Below, one piece after another: positions 33,244 through 41,063 of a DNA stretch of 64,000 bases. Each line of letters begins with the position of its first letter. Position 1 is the first letter of the stretch. Origin of the DNA: Variovorax boronicumulans (GTDB lineage Bacteria > Pseudomonadota > Gammaproteobacteria > Burkholderiales > Burkholderiaceae_C); assembly GCF_007677875.1 (NCBI RefSeq), contig NZ_VEDO01000025.1:16868-80867 (forward strand), in the 5' to 3' direction. The notes below the pieces were generated by a model, which was given only the letters and a program-made list of their open reading frames with translations, made no database searches and was not told the origin of the DNA. The position numbers were made by a program, and so were the translations under genes.

Positions 33244-34221
33244 TCATTTGCAGAAGGGCACCAGGCCCATGGCCGACTTGATGCCGGCCACGATGTGCTG
33301 CTGGAACTGGGCCGCGCCCGGGAAGGTGGAGGTGTCCTGCGCGAAGGCGCCGGCGTCGTGGCCCAGCGTGGTCACCCAGGAGCGGCCGCCGTCGTAGTAC
33401 TGGCACCAGGACACGGGATGGAACTTGCCGTGGCCAGGGTGTGTGCTGCGCTTGGTGGCCAGCGAGTTCGTGTCCACCACCATCAGGAACTTCACGTTGG
33501 TCGGGTACGGCATCAGCGTGTACCACTCGTCCTTGAAGGCCCAGCTGGCCGGCAGCATGGCCGTCGAGCTGTCGTTCTTGTTGACCACGCGCACCGTGCC
33601 GTTCTGGTTGGCGCCGTGGTCGTAGAAGTTCGCGTTGCCCAGCAGGCCTTCGTAGTAGGGCCAGTTGTATTCGGTGCCGAAGGCGTTGTGGATGCCCACG
33701 AAGCCGCCGCCGCGGCGCATGTACTGGCGCAGCGCGTGGCGCGCCGCGTCCAGCTGCGTGCCGCCGGCGGCGCTCTTGGCGTGGTCCCAGAGCGCATCGC
33801 GCGTGGGGCTGGCGAAGATGATGGCCTTGTAGCCGTTCAGGCTGGTCATGCGGGCCACGTCCTCCGTCCAGTCGGCCTGGATGCCTTCGGCGGCCAGCAG
33901 GCGGATCAGCCCGTTCTGCACGGCGTTGGCGGCCACCAGCGGCGGGTTCAGGCCGGCGGCCAGCGCCGGGCCCAGGTTGGCGTGGCGCGGGCCGGCCGTG
34001 CGCGAGTAGATCAGCACCTTGTTCGGCGTGTTGGCAAACGCGCCCCAGTCGTTGTAGCAATTGGGGTTGGTGCCGCGGCAGGCGTTGTACTGGGTGTCGA
34101 GGCTGCCCGGCGCGGGCGCCCCCATCTGGGCCAGGGCCGCGGACGACAGGCCCGCACCGGCCAGCGCCACGGCGCAGGCGAGCATGCGGCGGCCGCCACT
34201 GCCATCGATTCTTCGATGCAT
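33244..34221 (-). CDS. Exported ThuA-like domain protein, copy 2
   Basis: A 325-aa exported protein with a longer signal region (MHRRIDGSGGRRMLACAVAL...AALAQ). From GAPAPGSLD onward it is almost identical to copy 1, with the same ThuA landmarks (NKVLIYSRTAGPRHANLGPA, GGGFVGIHNAFGTEYNWPYY, CQYYDGGRSWVTTLGHD). Differences cluster in the signal peptide and a few surface positions, which suggests tandem duplication with ongoing homogenisation. It is first in the operon thuA2-thuA1-ELWxxDGT; the start is the ATG at 34221. The 325-bp gap upstream carries two TGGAA-N5-TTCCA palindromes. Confidence 0.88.
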   Translation of the reverse strand: MHRRIDGSGGRRMLACAVALAGAGLSSAALAQMGAPAPGSLDTQYNACRGTNPNCYNDWGAFANTPNKVLIYSRTAGPRHANLGPALAAGLNPPLVAANAVQNGLIRLLAAEGIQADWTEDVARMTSLNGYKAIIFASPTRDALWDHAKSAAGGTQLDAARHALRQYMRRGGGFVGIHNAFGTEYNWPYYEGLLGNANFYDHGANQNGTVRVVNKNDSSTAMLPASWAFKDEWYTLMPYPTNVKFLMVVDTNSLATKRSTHPGHGKFHPVSWCQYYDGGRSWVTTLGHDAGAFAQDTSTFPGAAQFQQHIVAGIKSAMGLVPFCK

Positions 34222-34546
34222 GGAGATAATCCTTCAAGAGAAATGAGAAAACGAAGCTGCGCCTTTTCGGATCGGCGAATCTTCAGCACCGGGTTGGACG
34301 CTCAGGTGCTGCGCATTGGGACTGGTTGAATATGCCTCCCCCTTTCGTTATTCGCCTGATTTCAGGGAATCAAAGCGTGTGGAATAGTTTTCCAATCCTG
34401 TTGCAAAAACACACGATCGTCAAGAGGGGAAGCATGGAAACATCTTCCACATCGTCTCGCTAGACTCGCATGCCGCCATTTTTTTTGTGTCCCGACAGTC
34501 GGTTGGGGCTGCGGGGGCGCCCTCGATTCAACGGATTGGAGTGTTT
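34222..34546. promoter_or_regulatory. AT-rich divergent promoter region with two TGGAA-N5-TTCCA operators
   Basis: This 325-bp gap between divergent thuA2 and a PEP-CTERM gene is the longest gene-free stretch and is conspicuously AT-rich for this genome. It holds TGGAA-TAGTT-TTCCA at 34380-34394 and TGGAA-ACATC-TTCCA at 34435-34449, with centres 55 bp apart. The same dyad lies upstream of both iclR genes. The two sites on one side of the helix could allow looping by an IclR tetramer. A run of eight T near 34475 is also present. Promoter boxes could not be fixed. Confidence 0.65.
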
Positions 34547-35089
34547 ATGCGTTTTTCCAGAATGAAAAAGTCCGCCGCGGCGGCATTGCTGGCGGCATGC
34601 GCCGCCATGGCGCAGGCTGGTGTGGTCACGAGCACCTTGGCCGATTTCAGCACCGGTGACAGTGTCTGGAGTTCCTGGCCTTTGGCTCTGAATGTGGGCC
34701 AATTCAATTTCTCGTCCCCGGGCAATATCGTGTCGGCCACGCTGAGCGGCACATTCGGCAATGGGTTCTCCAGCACGACCACCGAGGTCTTCGTCTACGG
34801 CGACGGCGTAGAGGTGGCCTACTGTTCGCTGTGGGACGACTGCGCGACCAACAGCGAGGTCAGCCCGCCCACGGCCTTCAGCTATACCTTCACGGGCGCC
34901 GAGCTGGCCTTGCTGCAGGACGGTGCGCTGAACCTGTCGATCAGCAAGGAGTACGACGGCTACGTGAACCTGGGCAGCCTGACGCTGACCCTGGTCAACG
35001 ACGTGCCCGAGCCCGCGAGCGCCGCTCTGCTGCTGGCCGGTCTGGCCGGCCTGGGCTGGTCGCGCCGCGTCCGCCGCCCCCAGGCCTGA
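34547..35089 (+). CDS. PEP-CTERM protein 1
   Basis: A 180-aa exported protein. The signal peptide (MKKSAAAALLAACAAMAQAG; the start may be the ATG at 34547 or the one at 34562) is followed by a Ser/Thr/Gly-rich beta body (FSTGDSVWSSWPLALNVGQF, LSGTFGNGFSSTTTEVFVYG) with one Cys pair (CSLWDDC). The C-terminus VPEPASAALLLAGLAGLGWS followed by RRVRR is a PEP-CTERM sorting signal, recognised and cleaved by an exosortase (XrtA/EpsH type). Such proteins are matrix- or envelope-associated. No exosortase lies in the window. A hairpin follows the stop. Confidence 0.88.
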   Translation: MRFSRMKKSAAAALLAACAAMAQAGVVTSTLADFSTGDSVWSSWPLALNVGQFNFSSPGNIVSATLSGTFGNGFSSTTTEVFVYGDGVEVAYCSLWDDCATNSEVSPPTAFSYTFTGAELALLQDGALNLSISKEYDGYVNLGSLTLTLVNDVPEPASAALLLAGLAGLGWSRRVRRPQA

Positions 35090-35094
35090 AGCAC

Positions 35095-35117
35095 AAGGCC
35101 CGGCGATGCCGGGCCTT
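35095..35117 (+). terminator. Terminator hairpin after PEP-CTERM gene 1
   Basis: Perfect 10-bp inverted repeat AAGGCCCGGC-GAT-GCCGGGCCTT six bases after the stop at 35089, followed by TTGCTCTCGC. It has the A-stem-T form of a bidirectional intrinsic terminator. It most likely ends the PEP-CTERM transcript. Confidence 0.65.
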
Positions 35118-35125
35118 GCTCTCGC

Positions 35126-35159
35126 AACGGCCCCCGCGCCCGCAGGCACGGGGGCCGTT
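35126..35159. terminator. Second, bidirectional terminator between convergent PEP-CTERM genes
   Basis: AACGGCCCCCG and CGGGGGCCGTT (11 bp, perfect) flank a 12-nt loop and end in TTT on the plus strand and AAC/GTT on the other. It lies between the plus-strand PEP-CTERM gene and the stop of the minus-strand one (35166), so it can serve both. Confidence 0.6.
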
Positions 35160-35165
35160 TGCATG

Positions 35166-35933
35166 TCAGCCGCGGCGGCGGCGCAGGCCGAGCAGCGCCG
35201 CCAAGCCAGCGCCGAACAGTGCCAGGCTGGCGGGTTCGGGCACCTCGGCCGCGCCCTGGGCGCTGACCTCGGCGCTGGCCGTGCCGGTCAGGTCGTAGTA
35301 GCCAAGCTGGCCGGCCGCCAGCGTGACGTCGAAGACCCAGGTGCCGCTGGCCACGGCCAGGCCGCTCATGGCGTCGAACGAGAACAGCTCCTCGTTCAGC
35401 GAGGTGCCGGTGCTGCCGTCGTAGGCCCCGGCCATCAGCGCCATCAGCGCATGGCCGTAGTCGGCCAGCGGATCGGACGCATCGCCCTGCACTTCGATGC
35501 GCCAGCCGATCGTGAAGGTGACGGTGCCGTCCTCGGTCAGGCTGAACACGCCGGCCTGGTTGGCGTAGGCGCGGCTGGTGTGTGCGGGCACGTCGATGGG
35601 CAGCAGGTTCGTGCGGGTGGCCTGGGCGTTGCCTTGCAGGGTCTGGCCCGCCGTGGCCGCCGAGGCGCCGGCGTAGGGGCTGGAGGCCGCCAGGGCCTGG
35701 CTGGCCCAGCTGCTCCAGTCGTTGGAAGCGCTGTCGTAGCCCAGCGTGCCGCCGCCCGAGGCGGCTTCGGTGTCCAGGCGCTGGTACTGGTCGGCGGTGG
35801 ACCAGTTCAGCGCGCCGCTGGAGACGCTGTAGCTGAAGCTGGTGGTGTCGAAGCGGGCGACGGCGGCCTGGCTGGCGGCCGCGCCGAGCGTGAGGGCCAG
35901 GGCCAGGCCGAGCGAGGGGATGCGGTGGTTCAA
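35166..35933 (-). CDS. PEP-CTERM protein 2
   Basis: A 255-aa exported protein. The signal peptide (NHRIPSLGLALALTLGAAAS then QA) is followed by a beta-rich Ser/Gly/Ala body and the sorting signal AEVPEPASLALFGAGLAALL then GLRRRRG. No ATG fits; a TTG at 35933 with GGAG seven bases upstream is the most plausible start. It lies 66 bp downstream of the PQQ dehydrogenase on the same strand, separated by a hairpin, so it may be partly co-transcribed. It needs an exosortase that is not in the window. Confidence 0.82.
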   Translation of the reverse strand: MNHRIPSLGLALALTLGAAASQAAVARFDTTSFSYSVSSGALNWSTADQYQRLDTEAASGGGTLGYDSASNDWSSWASQALAASSPYAGASAATAGQTLQGNAQATRTNLLPIDVPAHTSRAYANQAGVFSLTEDGTVTFTIGWRIEVQGDASDPLADYGHALMALMAGAYDGSTGTSLNEELFSFDAMSGLAVASGTWVFDVTLAAGQLGYYDLTGTASAEVSAQGAAEVPEPASLALFGAGLAALLGLRRRRG

Positions 35934-35961
35934 GTCATGTCTCCGGTGGGATCGGGAAGAA

Positions 35962-35988
35962 GGCCCCCCGCCCTTCGGCGGCGGGGCC
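35962..35988 (-). terminator. Hairpin downstream of the PQQ dehydrogenase gene
   Basis: On the minus strand, eleven bases after the stop at 35999, GGCCCCGCC-GCCGAA-GGCGGGGGGCC is followed by TTCTTCCC. The stem has one bulged base. It has the form of an intrinsic terminator or attenuator before PEP-CTERM gene 2. Confidence 0.55.
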
Positions 35989-35998
35989 GTGGGAGCTG

Positions 35999-38044
35999 TC
36001 AGTACACGACGACCTTGCCGGTCGAGCGCGGGTCGGTGCAGTCGTTGTAGAAGTACTCGCCGCGTTCGCTGAACGTGTACTGGAAGGCCTGGCCCGGTGC
36101 CAGCGGGCCGGCATCGAACAGGCCTTCGAAGAACTGCGTGGCGCAGTGCTGCTTGGTGTTGGTGGCCGGGTTCAGGAAGGTCACGGTGGTGCCGACGGGC
36201 ACGCGCAGGTGCTGCGGCGCCATCGCGTTCACGCCGCCGGCCTCGGCCGCGCCCACCTGGCCGCCACTCCATTGCCGGGCCAGCGTCACAGTGTTGTTGA
36301 CGGCGCTGCCCTCGACCGCCGCGGCGCTGATCGGACGGCGGATGACGGGCTTGGTCGGCTCGGCCGCCTGCGGCACGGTGCCGCCGATCTTGAAGGCCCA
36401 CAGGTGGTCGCCGCGCTGGGCCGAGTCACCGTAGGGAATGCCGGTGCCGCCGGCGTAGATGGCCATGTACTGCTCGCCGTTGACCTCGTAGGTGATCGGG
36501 CTGGCGCTGATGGCCGCGCCGGTCTGGAAACGCCACAGCTCGCGGCCGTTCAGCGCGTCCATGCCCAGAAGGTTGCCATCGGGCTGCCCGATGAACAGCA
36601 GGTCCGAGGCCGTGGTCAGGATGCCGTTGCCGTGGGCCAGCGAGTACGGCATGTCCTTCTTCCAGCGGATCTTGTTGGTGGCTGGATCGATGGCCACGAT
36701 GCCGCCCGTCATCTCGGTGCCCAGCGGGCGCAGGCCGTTGCTGGCTTCGGTCAGCGAGTGGGCCGAGCTCACGTAGCCGAAGCCGGTGTAGACCAGCTTG
36801 GTGCTGTGGCTGAAGGACACATGGCTCCAGTCGCCGCCGCCGCCCTGGCCGGGGATGGACAGCACGGGCTCGTCCCAGTGCGCCGAGTACAGGCAGCCGC
36901 GCTTGAAGTTGGGCACGGCGCGGGCCGGGCCGCTGTCGGTCACGCACAGCGGCATCCAGGCGTCGCCGCGCGGATAGGGCTGGGTCGGCCAGGTGTTCTG
37001 GCGCGCGTCCTGCGGCACCGGCTTCTCGTCGATGCCGACCAGCGGCGTGCCGTCCGTGCGGTCCAGGATGTACCACATGGCCGTCTTGCTGCCGTAGATC
37101 ACGGCCTTGCGCGGCTTGCCCTTGACGGTCACGTCCGCCAGCACGGGCGCATTGACGTTGTCCATGTCCCAGATGTCGTGGTGCACGGACTGGAAATGCC
37201 ACTTGTAGGCGCCGGTCTTGGCGTCGGTGGCGACGATGGAGTTGGCGAACAGGTTCTGGCCCGGGCGCTGCGAGCCGTCCTGCGAGGAACCGCCGCGCGC
37301 GTTGCCGAAGGTCCAGTAGACGAGGTTCAGCTCCGGGTCCACGGCAGGGTGGATCCAGGGCGTGGCGCCGCTCTGCGGGCCGCCGCCCCAGGTGTCGTAG
37401 CCGAACTCGCCGGGGCCGGGGATGCCGAAGAAGTACCACTTGAGCTCGCCGGTGCCGGCGTCCACGGCCAGCGCGGCGCCGCGCGTGCCGTCGTTGGTGC
37501 CCAGGTAGAGCATGCCGTCGTGGTAGACCACGCCGACCTTGGCCACGTTGCCATAGCCGTTGATCTGCTTTTCCCAGACGACCTGGCCGGTGTCCTTGTT
37601 CAGCGCCACCACAGTGTTGCCGGTGGCGATGGTGAACACCATGCCCTGGCCCACGGCCGGGCCGCGCCGCGTGATCGTGCCCTTGCCGGGGTAAACCCAC
37701 TTGGTCTGGCCCGTCACGCCGTCGACCGCATGCAGCCGCCCCAGCGCCGACTCGATGTAGATCACGCCGTCCTTGACGATGGTCGTGCTCTGGTTGGTGC
37801 CGGTGGTGATGCCGCCCTCGATCTCGTTGAGCCAGATGGCGCCGAGCTGCCGGACGTTGGCCTTGTTGATCTGGCGCAGTGCCGAGTAGTTCTGGTTGCC
37901 CAGGTTGCCGCCGACCTTCTCCACGTCGCGCGTGGTGGCGGTACAGCAGCCCGGGGACTGGGATGCGGGCTGGGCCAGCGCCGGCGGCGCGGCCGCCAGG
38001 ACGCCCAGCGTCAGGATCAGGGAAGGAAAGGGCGCAAGGCGCAT
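35999..38044 (-). CDS. PQQ-dependent dehydrogenase (quinoprotein propeller) with C-terminal cupredoxin-like domain
   Basis: A 681-aa periplasmic protein with signal peptide (FPSLILTLGVLAAAPPALAQ). Residues about 40-560 form an eight-bladed quinoprotein propeller: GGNLGNQNYSALRQINKANV, WVYPGKGTITRRGPAVGQGM, HHDIWDMDNVNAPVLADVTV, RGDAWMPLCVTDSGPARAVP and AIDPATNKIRWKKDMPYSLA. The vicinal Cys-Cys normally near the active site is missing (TITRRGPAVG); instead a CC pair (33-34) sits just after the signal. WDMD matches the D-x-D pattern associated with lanthanide-type quinoproteins. Residues about 580-681 are cupredoxin-like (NPATNTKQHCATQFFEG; YNDCTDPRSTGKVVV) with His and Cys kept but no second His or Met. 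Substrate unknown. Divergent from iclR2. Confidence 0.83.
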   Translation of the reverse strand: MRLAPFPSLILTLGVLAAAPPALAQPASQSPGCCTATTRDVEKVGGNLGNQNYSALRQINKANVRQLGAIWLNEIEGGITTGTNQSTTIVKDGVIYIESALGRLHAVDGVTGQTKWVYPGKGTITRRGPAVGQGMVFTIATGNTVVALNKDTGQVVWEKQINGYGNVAKVGVVYHDGMLYLGTNDGTRGAALAVDAGTGELKWYFFGIPGPGEFGYDTWGGGPQSGATPWIHPAVDPELNLVYWTFGNARGGSSQDGSQRPGQNLFANSIVATDAKTGAYKWHFQSVHHDIWDMDNVNAPVLADVTVKGKPRKAVIYGSKTAMWYILDRTDGTPLVGIDEKPVPQDARQNTWPTQPYPRGDAWMPLCVTDSGPARAVPNFKRGCLYSAHWDEPVLSIPGQGGGGDWSHVSFSHSTKLVYTGFGYVSSAHSLTEASNGLRPLGTEMTGGIVAIDPATNKIRWKKDMPYSLAHGNGILTTASDLLFIGQPDGNLLGMDALNGRELWRFQTGAAISASPITYEVNGEQYMAIYAGGTGIPYGDSAQRGDHLWAFKIGGTVPQAAEPTKPVIRRPISAAAVEGSAVNNTVTLARQWSGGQVGAAEAGGVNAMAPQHLRVPVGTTVTFLNPATNTKQHCATQFFEGLFDAGPLAPGQAFQYTFSERGEYFYNDCTDPRSTGKVVVY

Positions 38045-38145
38045 GCAGGGTCTCCGTTCGTTGTGAAAATGGCTGATGGCACGGCGCCACTGCCGTGCCC
38101 CGGGTTCGCCCCCATGGACGGCCCACCCGACTTGTCAGAAACTGT

Positions 38146-38167
38146 TTCCATATGGAATACGTTTCCA
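38146..38167. promoter_or_regulatory. IclR-type operator: TTCCATATGGAA overlapping TGGAA-TACGT-TTCCA
   Basis: TTCCATATGGAA (38146-38157) is a perfect palindrome and overlaps TGGAATACGTTTCCA (38153-38167), which has exactly the TGGAA-N5-TTCCA form found upstream of thuA2. It lies between the PQQ dehydrogenase (start 38044) and iclR2 (start 38290). The presence is seen directly; control of both genes is inferred. Confidence 0.65.
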
Positions 38168-38289
38168 TTATTGAGGGTGGCCGGGCTTTGGCACCCTGGG
38201 GTAAACCTGTACGCAGTTCGGCCGAACCCAGCGTGGGCAGAGCTGTCCACGCGGCGGCGCCGCATCGGCTTCGGGTGACAATCCCGGCC

Positions 38290-39093
38290 ATGAGCAGCCC
38301 CCTGGAACGTTCCCTGTCCGTCCTCGAATACCTGGCCGCGCGCCCCGAAGGCAAGGCCTTGTCGGCCGTCGCGGCGGACCTGGAACTGCCGCTGTCGGCC
38401 TGCCACCGGGTGCTGACCGAACTGGTGCGCTGCGGCTATGTGCGGCAGATGCGCGACCATGGCGATTACGCCCTGACCACGAAGCTGGCCGCGCTGGGCC
38501 TGTCCTATCTGGGCGGCTCGGGCATCGTGGACATCGCCCAGCCGATCATCGACCGGCTGGCCGACGTGTCGGGCGAACTGGTCCGCCTGGCCATCGTGGA
38601 TGGCGACCGGCTGACCTTCGTGGCCAAGGCCCAGGGCGCCCGCTTCGGCCTGCGCTACGACCCGGACATGGGGATCGACCTGCGGCTGTCGTGCAGCGCC
38701 GGGGGGCACGCCTGGCTCATGACGCTGTCCGAGGAGCGCGCGCTGGAGCTCGTCGTCAAGCAGGGCTTCGGCGAGCCCGCCGCCTACGGCCCGCGCGCGC
38801 CCACCACCTGGAAGGCGCTGGAGCAGATGCTGCAGGAAGACCGCGCGCGCGGCTTTTCACTGATCGAGGAGGTCTACGCCCCTGGCATGAACGCCATGGC
38901 GGCGCCGGTGCGGCGGCGCGGGGAGGACACCATCGGCGTGATCACGATCGCCGGCCCGGCGATCCGGCTGACCGCGCCGCGCATGCTGGAACTGGGCGCC
39001 GCGTTGAACCAGGCGGCTGGCGAACTGGCCATGGCCAGCACGGCCTCGCCGATCTTCGTGCGCCAGGCCGCCGCACGCCAGGCCGCCGGCTAG
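38290..39093 (+). CDS. IclR-family transcriptional regulator 2
   Basis: A 267-aa paralogue of the regulator at 20486-21280. The winged HTH (LERSLSVLEYLAARPEGKAL, LPLSACHRVLTELVRCGYV) and effector domain (SGELVRLAIVDGDRLTFVAK, AQGARFGLRYDPDMGIDLRL, YAPGMNAMAAPVRRRG) are nearly the same, including most of the recognition helix, so both may bind one operator. Differences concentrate in the C-terminal third (WKALEQMLQEDRARGFSLIE), which may tune effector choice. It is divergent from the PQQ dehydrogenase. Its stop codon overlaps the convergent cyclase stop. Confidence 0.93.
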   Translation: MSSPLERSLSVLEYLAARPEGKALSAVAADLELPLSACHRVLTELVRCGYVRQMRDHGDYALTTKLAALGLSYLGGSGIVDIAQPIIDRLADVSGELVRLAIVDGDRLTFVAKAQGARFGLRYDPDMGIDLRLSCSAGGHAWLMTLSEERALELVVKQGFGEPAAYGPRAPTTWKALEQMLQEDRARGFSLIEEVYAPGMNAMAAPVRRRGEDTIGVITIAGPAIRLTAPRMLELGAALNQAAGELAMASTASPIFVRQAAARQAAG

Positions 39094-40163
39094 GGTCGGC
39101 CGAGTTCGACGATGCCGTCGACGAACTCCTTGATGGACTGCTGGGCCTTGGCTTCGATGGCCGTAAACTCCACCGGGTAGCCGAACTGCCCGTCGGGCAG
39201 CGGCACCACGCGCAGCACCTTGGCGTAGATCTCGGTCAGCTCGCGGCCCATCATCGACAGCGAGAGTGCGAAGCAGATGTCGTCGAAGGCCTGCAGCGCC
39301 ACGGCGCTGCGCACGAACATGCCGCCGTAGCTGAGGTCGGTGATCCGGCCATCGAGCTTGCGCGGGCTGACGGCCTTGCCCTTGAGCCGGCGGAACACCA
39401 GCGGCATGTCGACCTCCACGCGCGGGCTGTTGCGGATCTCGCGCTTGGGCGCCACCAGCCGGTGCGGGCGCTGCGTGGCCTGCAGCTCGTACATGCGCAC
39501 GGTCTCGCGCTTGCCCTTGACGCTGACCTCGTTCACATCGCCGGTCTCGATGAAACCCTGCGCCTGTTGCCAGGTGGCCTCGGACAGCAGGATCTGCCCG
39601 CGCAGGCTGTGCGCTTCGATGCGCGAGGCCAGATTCACCTGGTCGCCGATCACGGTGTATTCGCTGTGCAGGCGCGAGCCCAGCTGCCCGGCCACGACCT
39701 CGCCGGTGTTGATGCCGATGCCCATGAACCAGGGCGCCATGCCGTGCTGGCGGTTGTCGGCGTTGATCTCGTCCATCGCGATCTGCATCTCGATGGCGCA
39801 GGCAATCGCCGCGACGATGTCGTCCTGCAGCGCCTCGGGCGCGCCGAACAGCACCATGATCGCGTCGCCCATGAACTTGTCGATGGCGCCGCCCCAGCGC
39901 AGGATGATCTCGGTCATGCGCGCGAGGTAGCGGTTCAGCGCCTCGACCATGGCCAGCGCGGAATGCTGCTCCGCCAGCGCTGTGAAGCCCCGCAGGTCCG
40001 ACAGCAGAATGGTCACGCGGCGCAGATCGGTCGCCGTGTCGGCATGCTCCACGCTGTCGATGACGTCGGCGATGCGGGCGCGGGCATCGCTCTGCTGCAA
40101 TGCACCTGTCTCGGCCAGTGCCAGCAGGCGCTCGGTCAGCTGCTGGCGGTGGATCTGTTTCAT
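39090..40163 (-). CDS. Class III nucleotide cyclase with C-terminal PilZ domain
   Basis: A 357-aa cytoplasmic protein. Residues about 45-235 form a class III cyclase: metal Asp in ILLSDLRGFTAL, GGAIDKFMGDAIMVLFGAPE with the second metal Asp, and GIGINTGEVVAGQLGS, YTVIGDQVNLASRIEAHSL. Residues about 250-350 form a PilZ domain with both c-di-GMP motifs, RxxxR (RNSPR) and DxSxxG (DLSYGG). The catalytic and ligand residues look intact, so the protein may couple c-di-GMP sensing to cAMP or cGMP synthesis. The ATG at 40163 was chosen; an upstream TTG at 40190 is possible. No transmembrane segment is seen. Confidence 0.85.
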   Translation of the reverse strand: MKQIHRQQLTERLLALAETGALQQSDARARIADVIDSVEHADTATDLRRVTILLSDLRGFTALAEQHSALAMVEALNRYLARMTEIILRWGGAIDKFMGDAIMVLFGAPEALQDDIVAAIACAIEMQIAMDEINADNRQHGMAPWFMGIGINTGEVVAGQLGSRLHSEYTVIGDQVNLASRIEAHSLRGQILLSEATWQQAQGFIETGDVNEVSVKGKRETVRMYELQATQRPHRLVAPKREIRNSPRVEVDMPLVFRRLKGKAVSPRKLDGRITDLSYGGMFVRSAVALQAFDDICFALSLSMMGRELTEIYAKVLRVVPLPDGQFGYPVEFTAIEAKAQQSIKEFVDGIVELGRP

Positions 40164-40257
40164 GCTGGAGGAGGTTGGCGGTGTCGCCAAAGTGGCGACG
40201 GGCGAGTGTAGGCTCGCTAAGCTGCAGCGCTTTCCTCTCTACCGAGCGAGACATTCC

Positions 40258-41028
40258 ATGCAGACACAAGACCTGTTCTCCCTGGCCGGCCGCACGGCCC
40301 TCGTCACCGGCGGCTCGCGCGGCATCGGCCGCATGATCGCCGAGGGTTTCCTGGCCCAGGGCGCGCGCGTGTACATCTCCGCCCGCAAGGGCGAGGCCTG
40401 CACCCGGGCCGCCCACGAGATGTCCGCGCTCGGCCACTGCATCGCGCTGCCGGCCGATGTCTCCAGCGTGGCCGGCGCCCGCGCGCTGGCCGATGCCTTC
40501 GTCGCGCTGGAGCCGCGGCTGGACATCCTGGTCAACAACGCCGGCGCGGCCTGGGGCGAGCCCTTCGACGACTTTCCGGAATCGGGTTGGGACAAGGTGC
40601 TCAACCTGAACCTCAAGGCACCTTTCTTCCTGACCCAGGCGCTGGCCGCGCCGCTGCGGCTGGCGGCCCAGAGCCGGCCGGCCAAGGTCATCAACATCGC
40701 GTCCATCGACGGCCAGGGTGTGAACCCGCTAGAGACCTACTCCTACGCCGCGAGCAAGGCCGGCCTGATCCACCTGACCCGTCGCATGGCCTTGCGGCTG
40801 ATCGAGGACAACATCGTGGTCAGCGCCATCGCACCCGGCGCCTTCGCGTCGGACATGAACCGCGCCGCGCGCGACCAAGGCGAGGAAACGGCCCGGCGCA
40901 TCCCGGCCAGGCGCATCGGTCAGCCCGAGGACATGGCGGCGGCCGCCATCTACCTGGCCTCGCGCGCGGGCGACTATGTGGTCGGCGCCACACTCACTGT
41001 GGATGGCGGCGTGCTGCTCTCGCGCTGA
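40258..41028 (+). CDS. Short-chain dehydrogenase/reductase (SDR)
   Basis: A 256-aa classical SDR. Cofactor motif TGGSRGIG near residue 18, NNAG near 93, catalytic Ser in INIASIDGQGVN, YxxxK as YSYAASKAG near 163, and C-terminal IYLASRAGDYVVGATLTVDG. Arg after the Gly motif favours NADP(H). The family spans ketoacyl reductases, RhlG-type and polyol or hydroxy-acid dehydrogenases, so the substrate is open. It heads a three-gene unit with the HPPD-like and sugar phosphate isomerase-like genes (gap 35 bp), which points to a role in hydroaromatic (quinate/shikimate-type) catabolism. Start ATG at 40258, 94 bp from the divergent cyclase start. Confidence 0.85.
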   Translation: MQTQDLFSLAGRTALVTGGSRGIGRMIAEGFLAQGARVYISARKGEACTRAAHEMSALGHCIALPADVSSVAGARALADAFVALEPRLDILVNNAGAAWGEPFDDFPESGWDKVLNLNLKAPFFLTQALAAPLRLAAQSRPAKVINIASIDGQGVNPLETYSYAASKAGLIHLTRRMALRLIEDNIVVSAIAPGAFASDMNRAARDQGEETARRIPARRIGQPEDMAAAAIYLASRAGDYVVGATLTVDGGVLLSR

Positions 41029-41063
41029 GCAGAATTCGGGGCGCTCTGGCGCAGAATGCGCGC

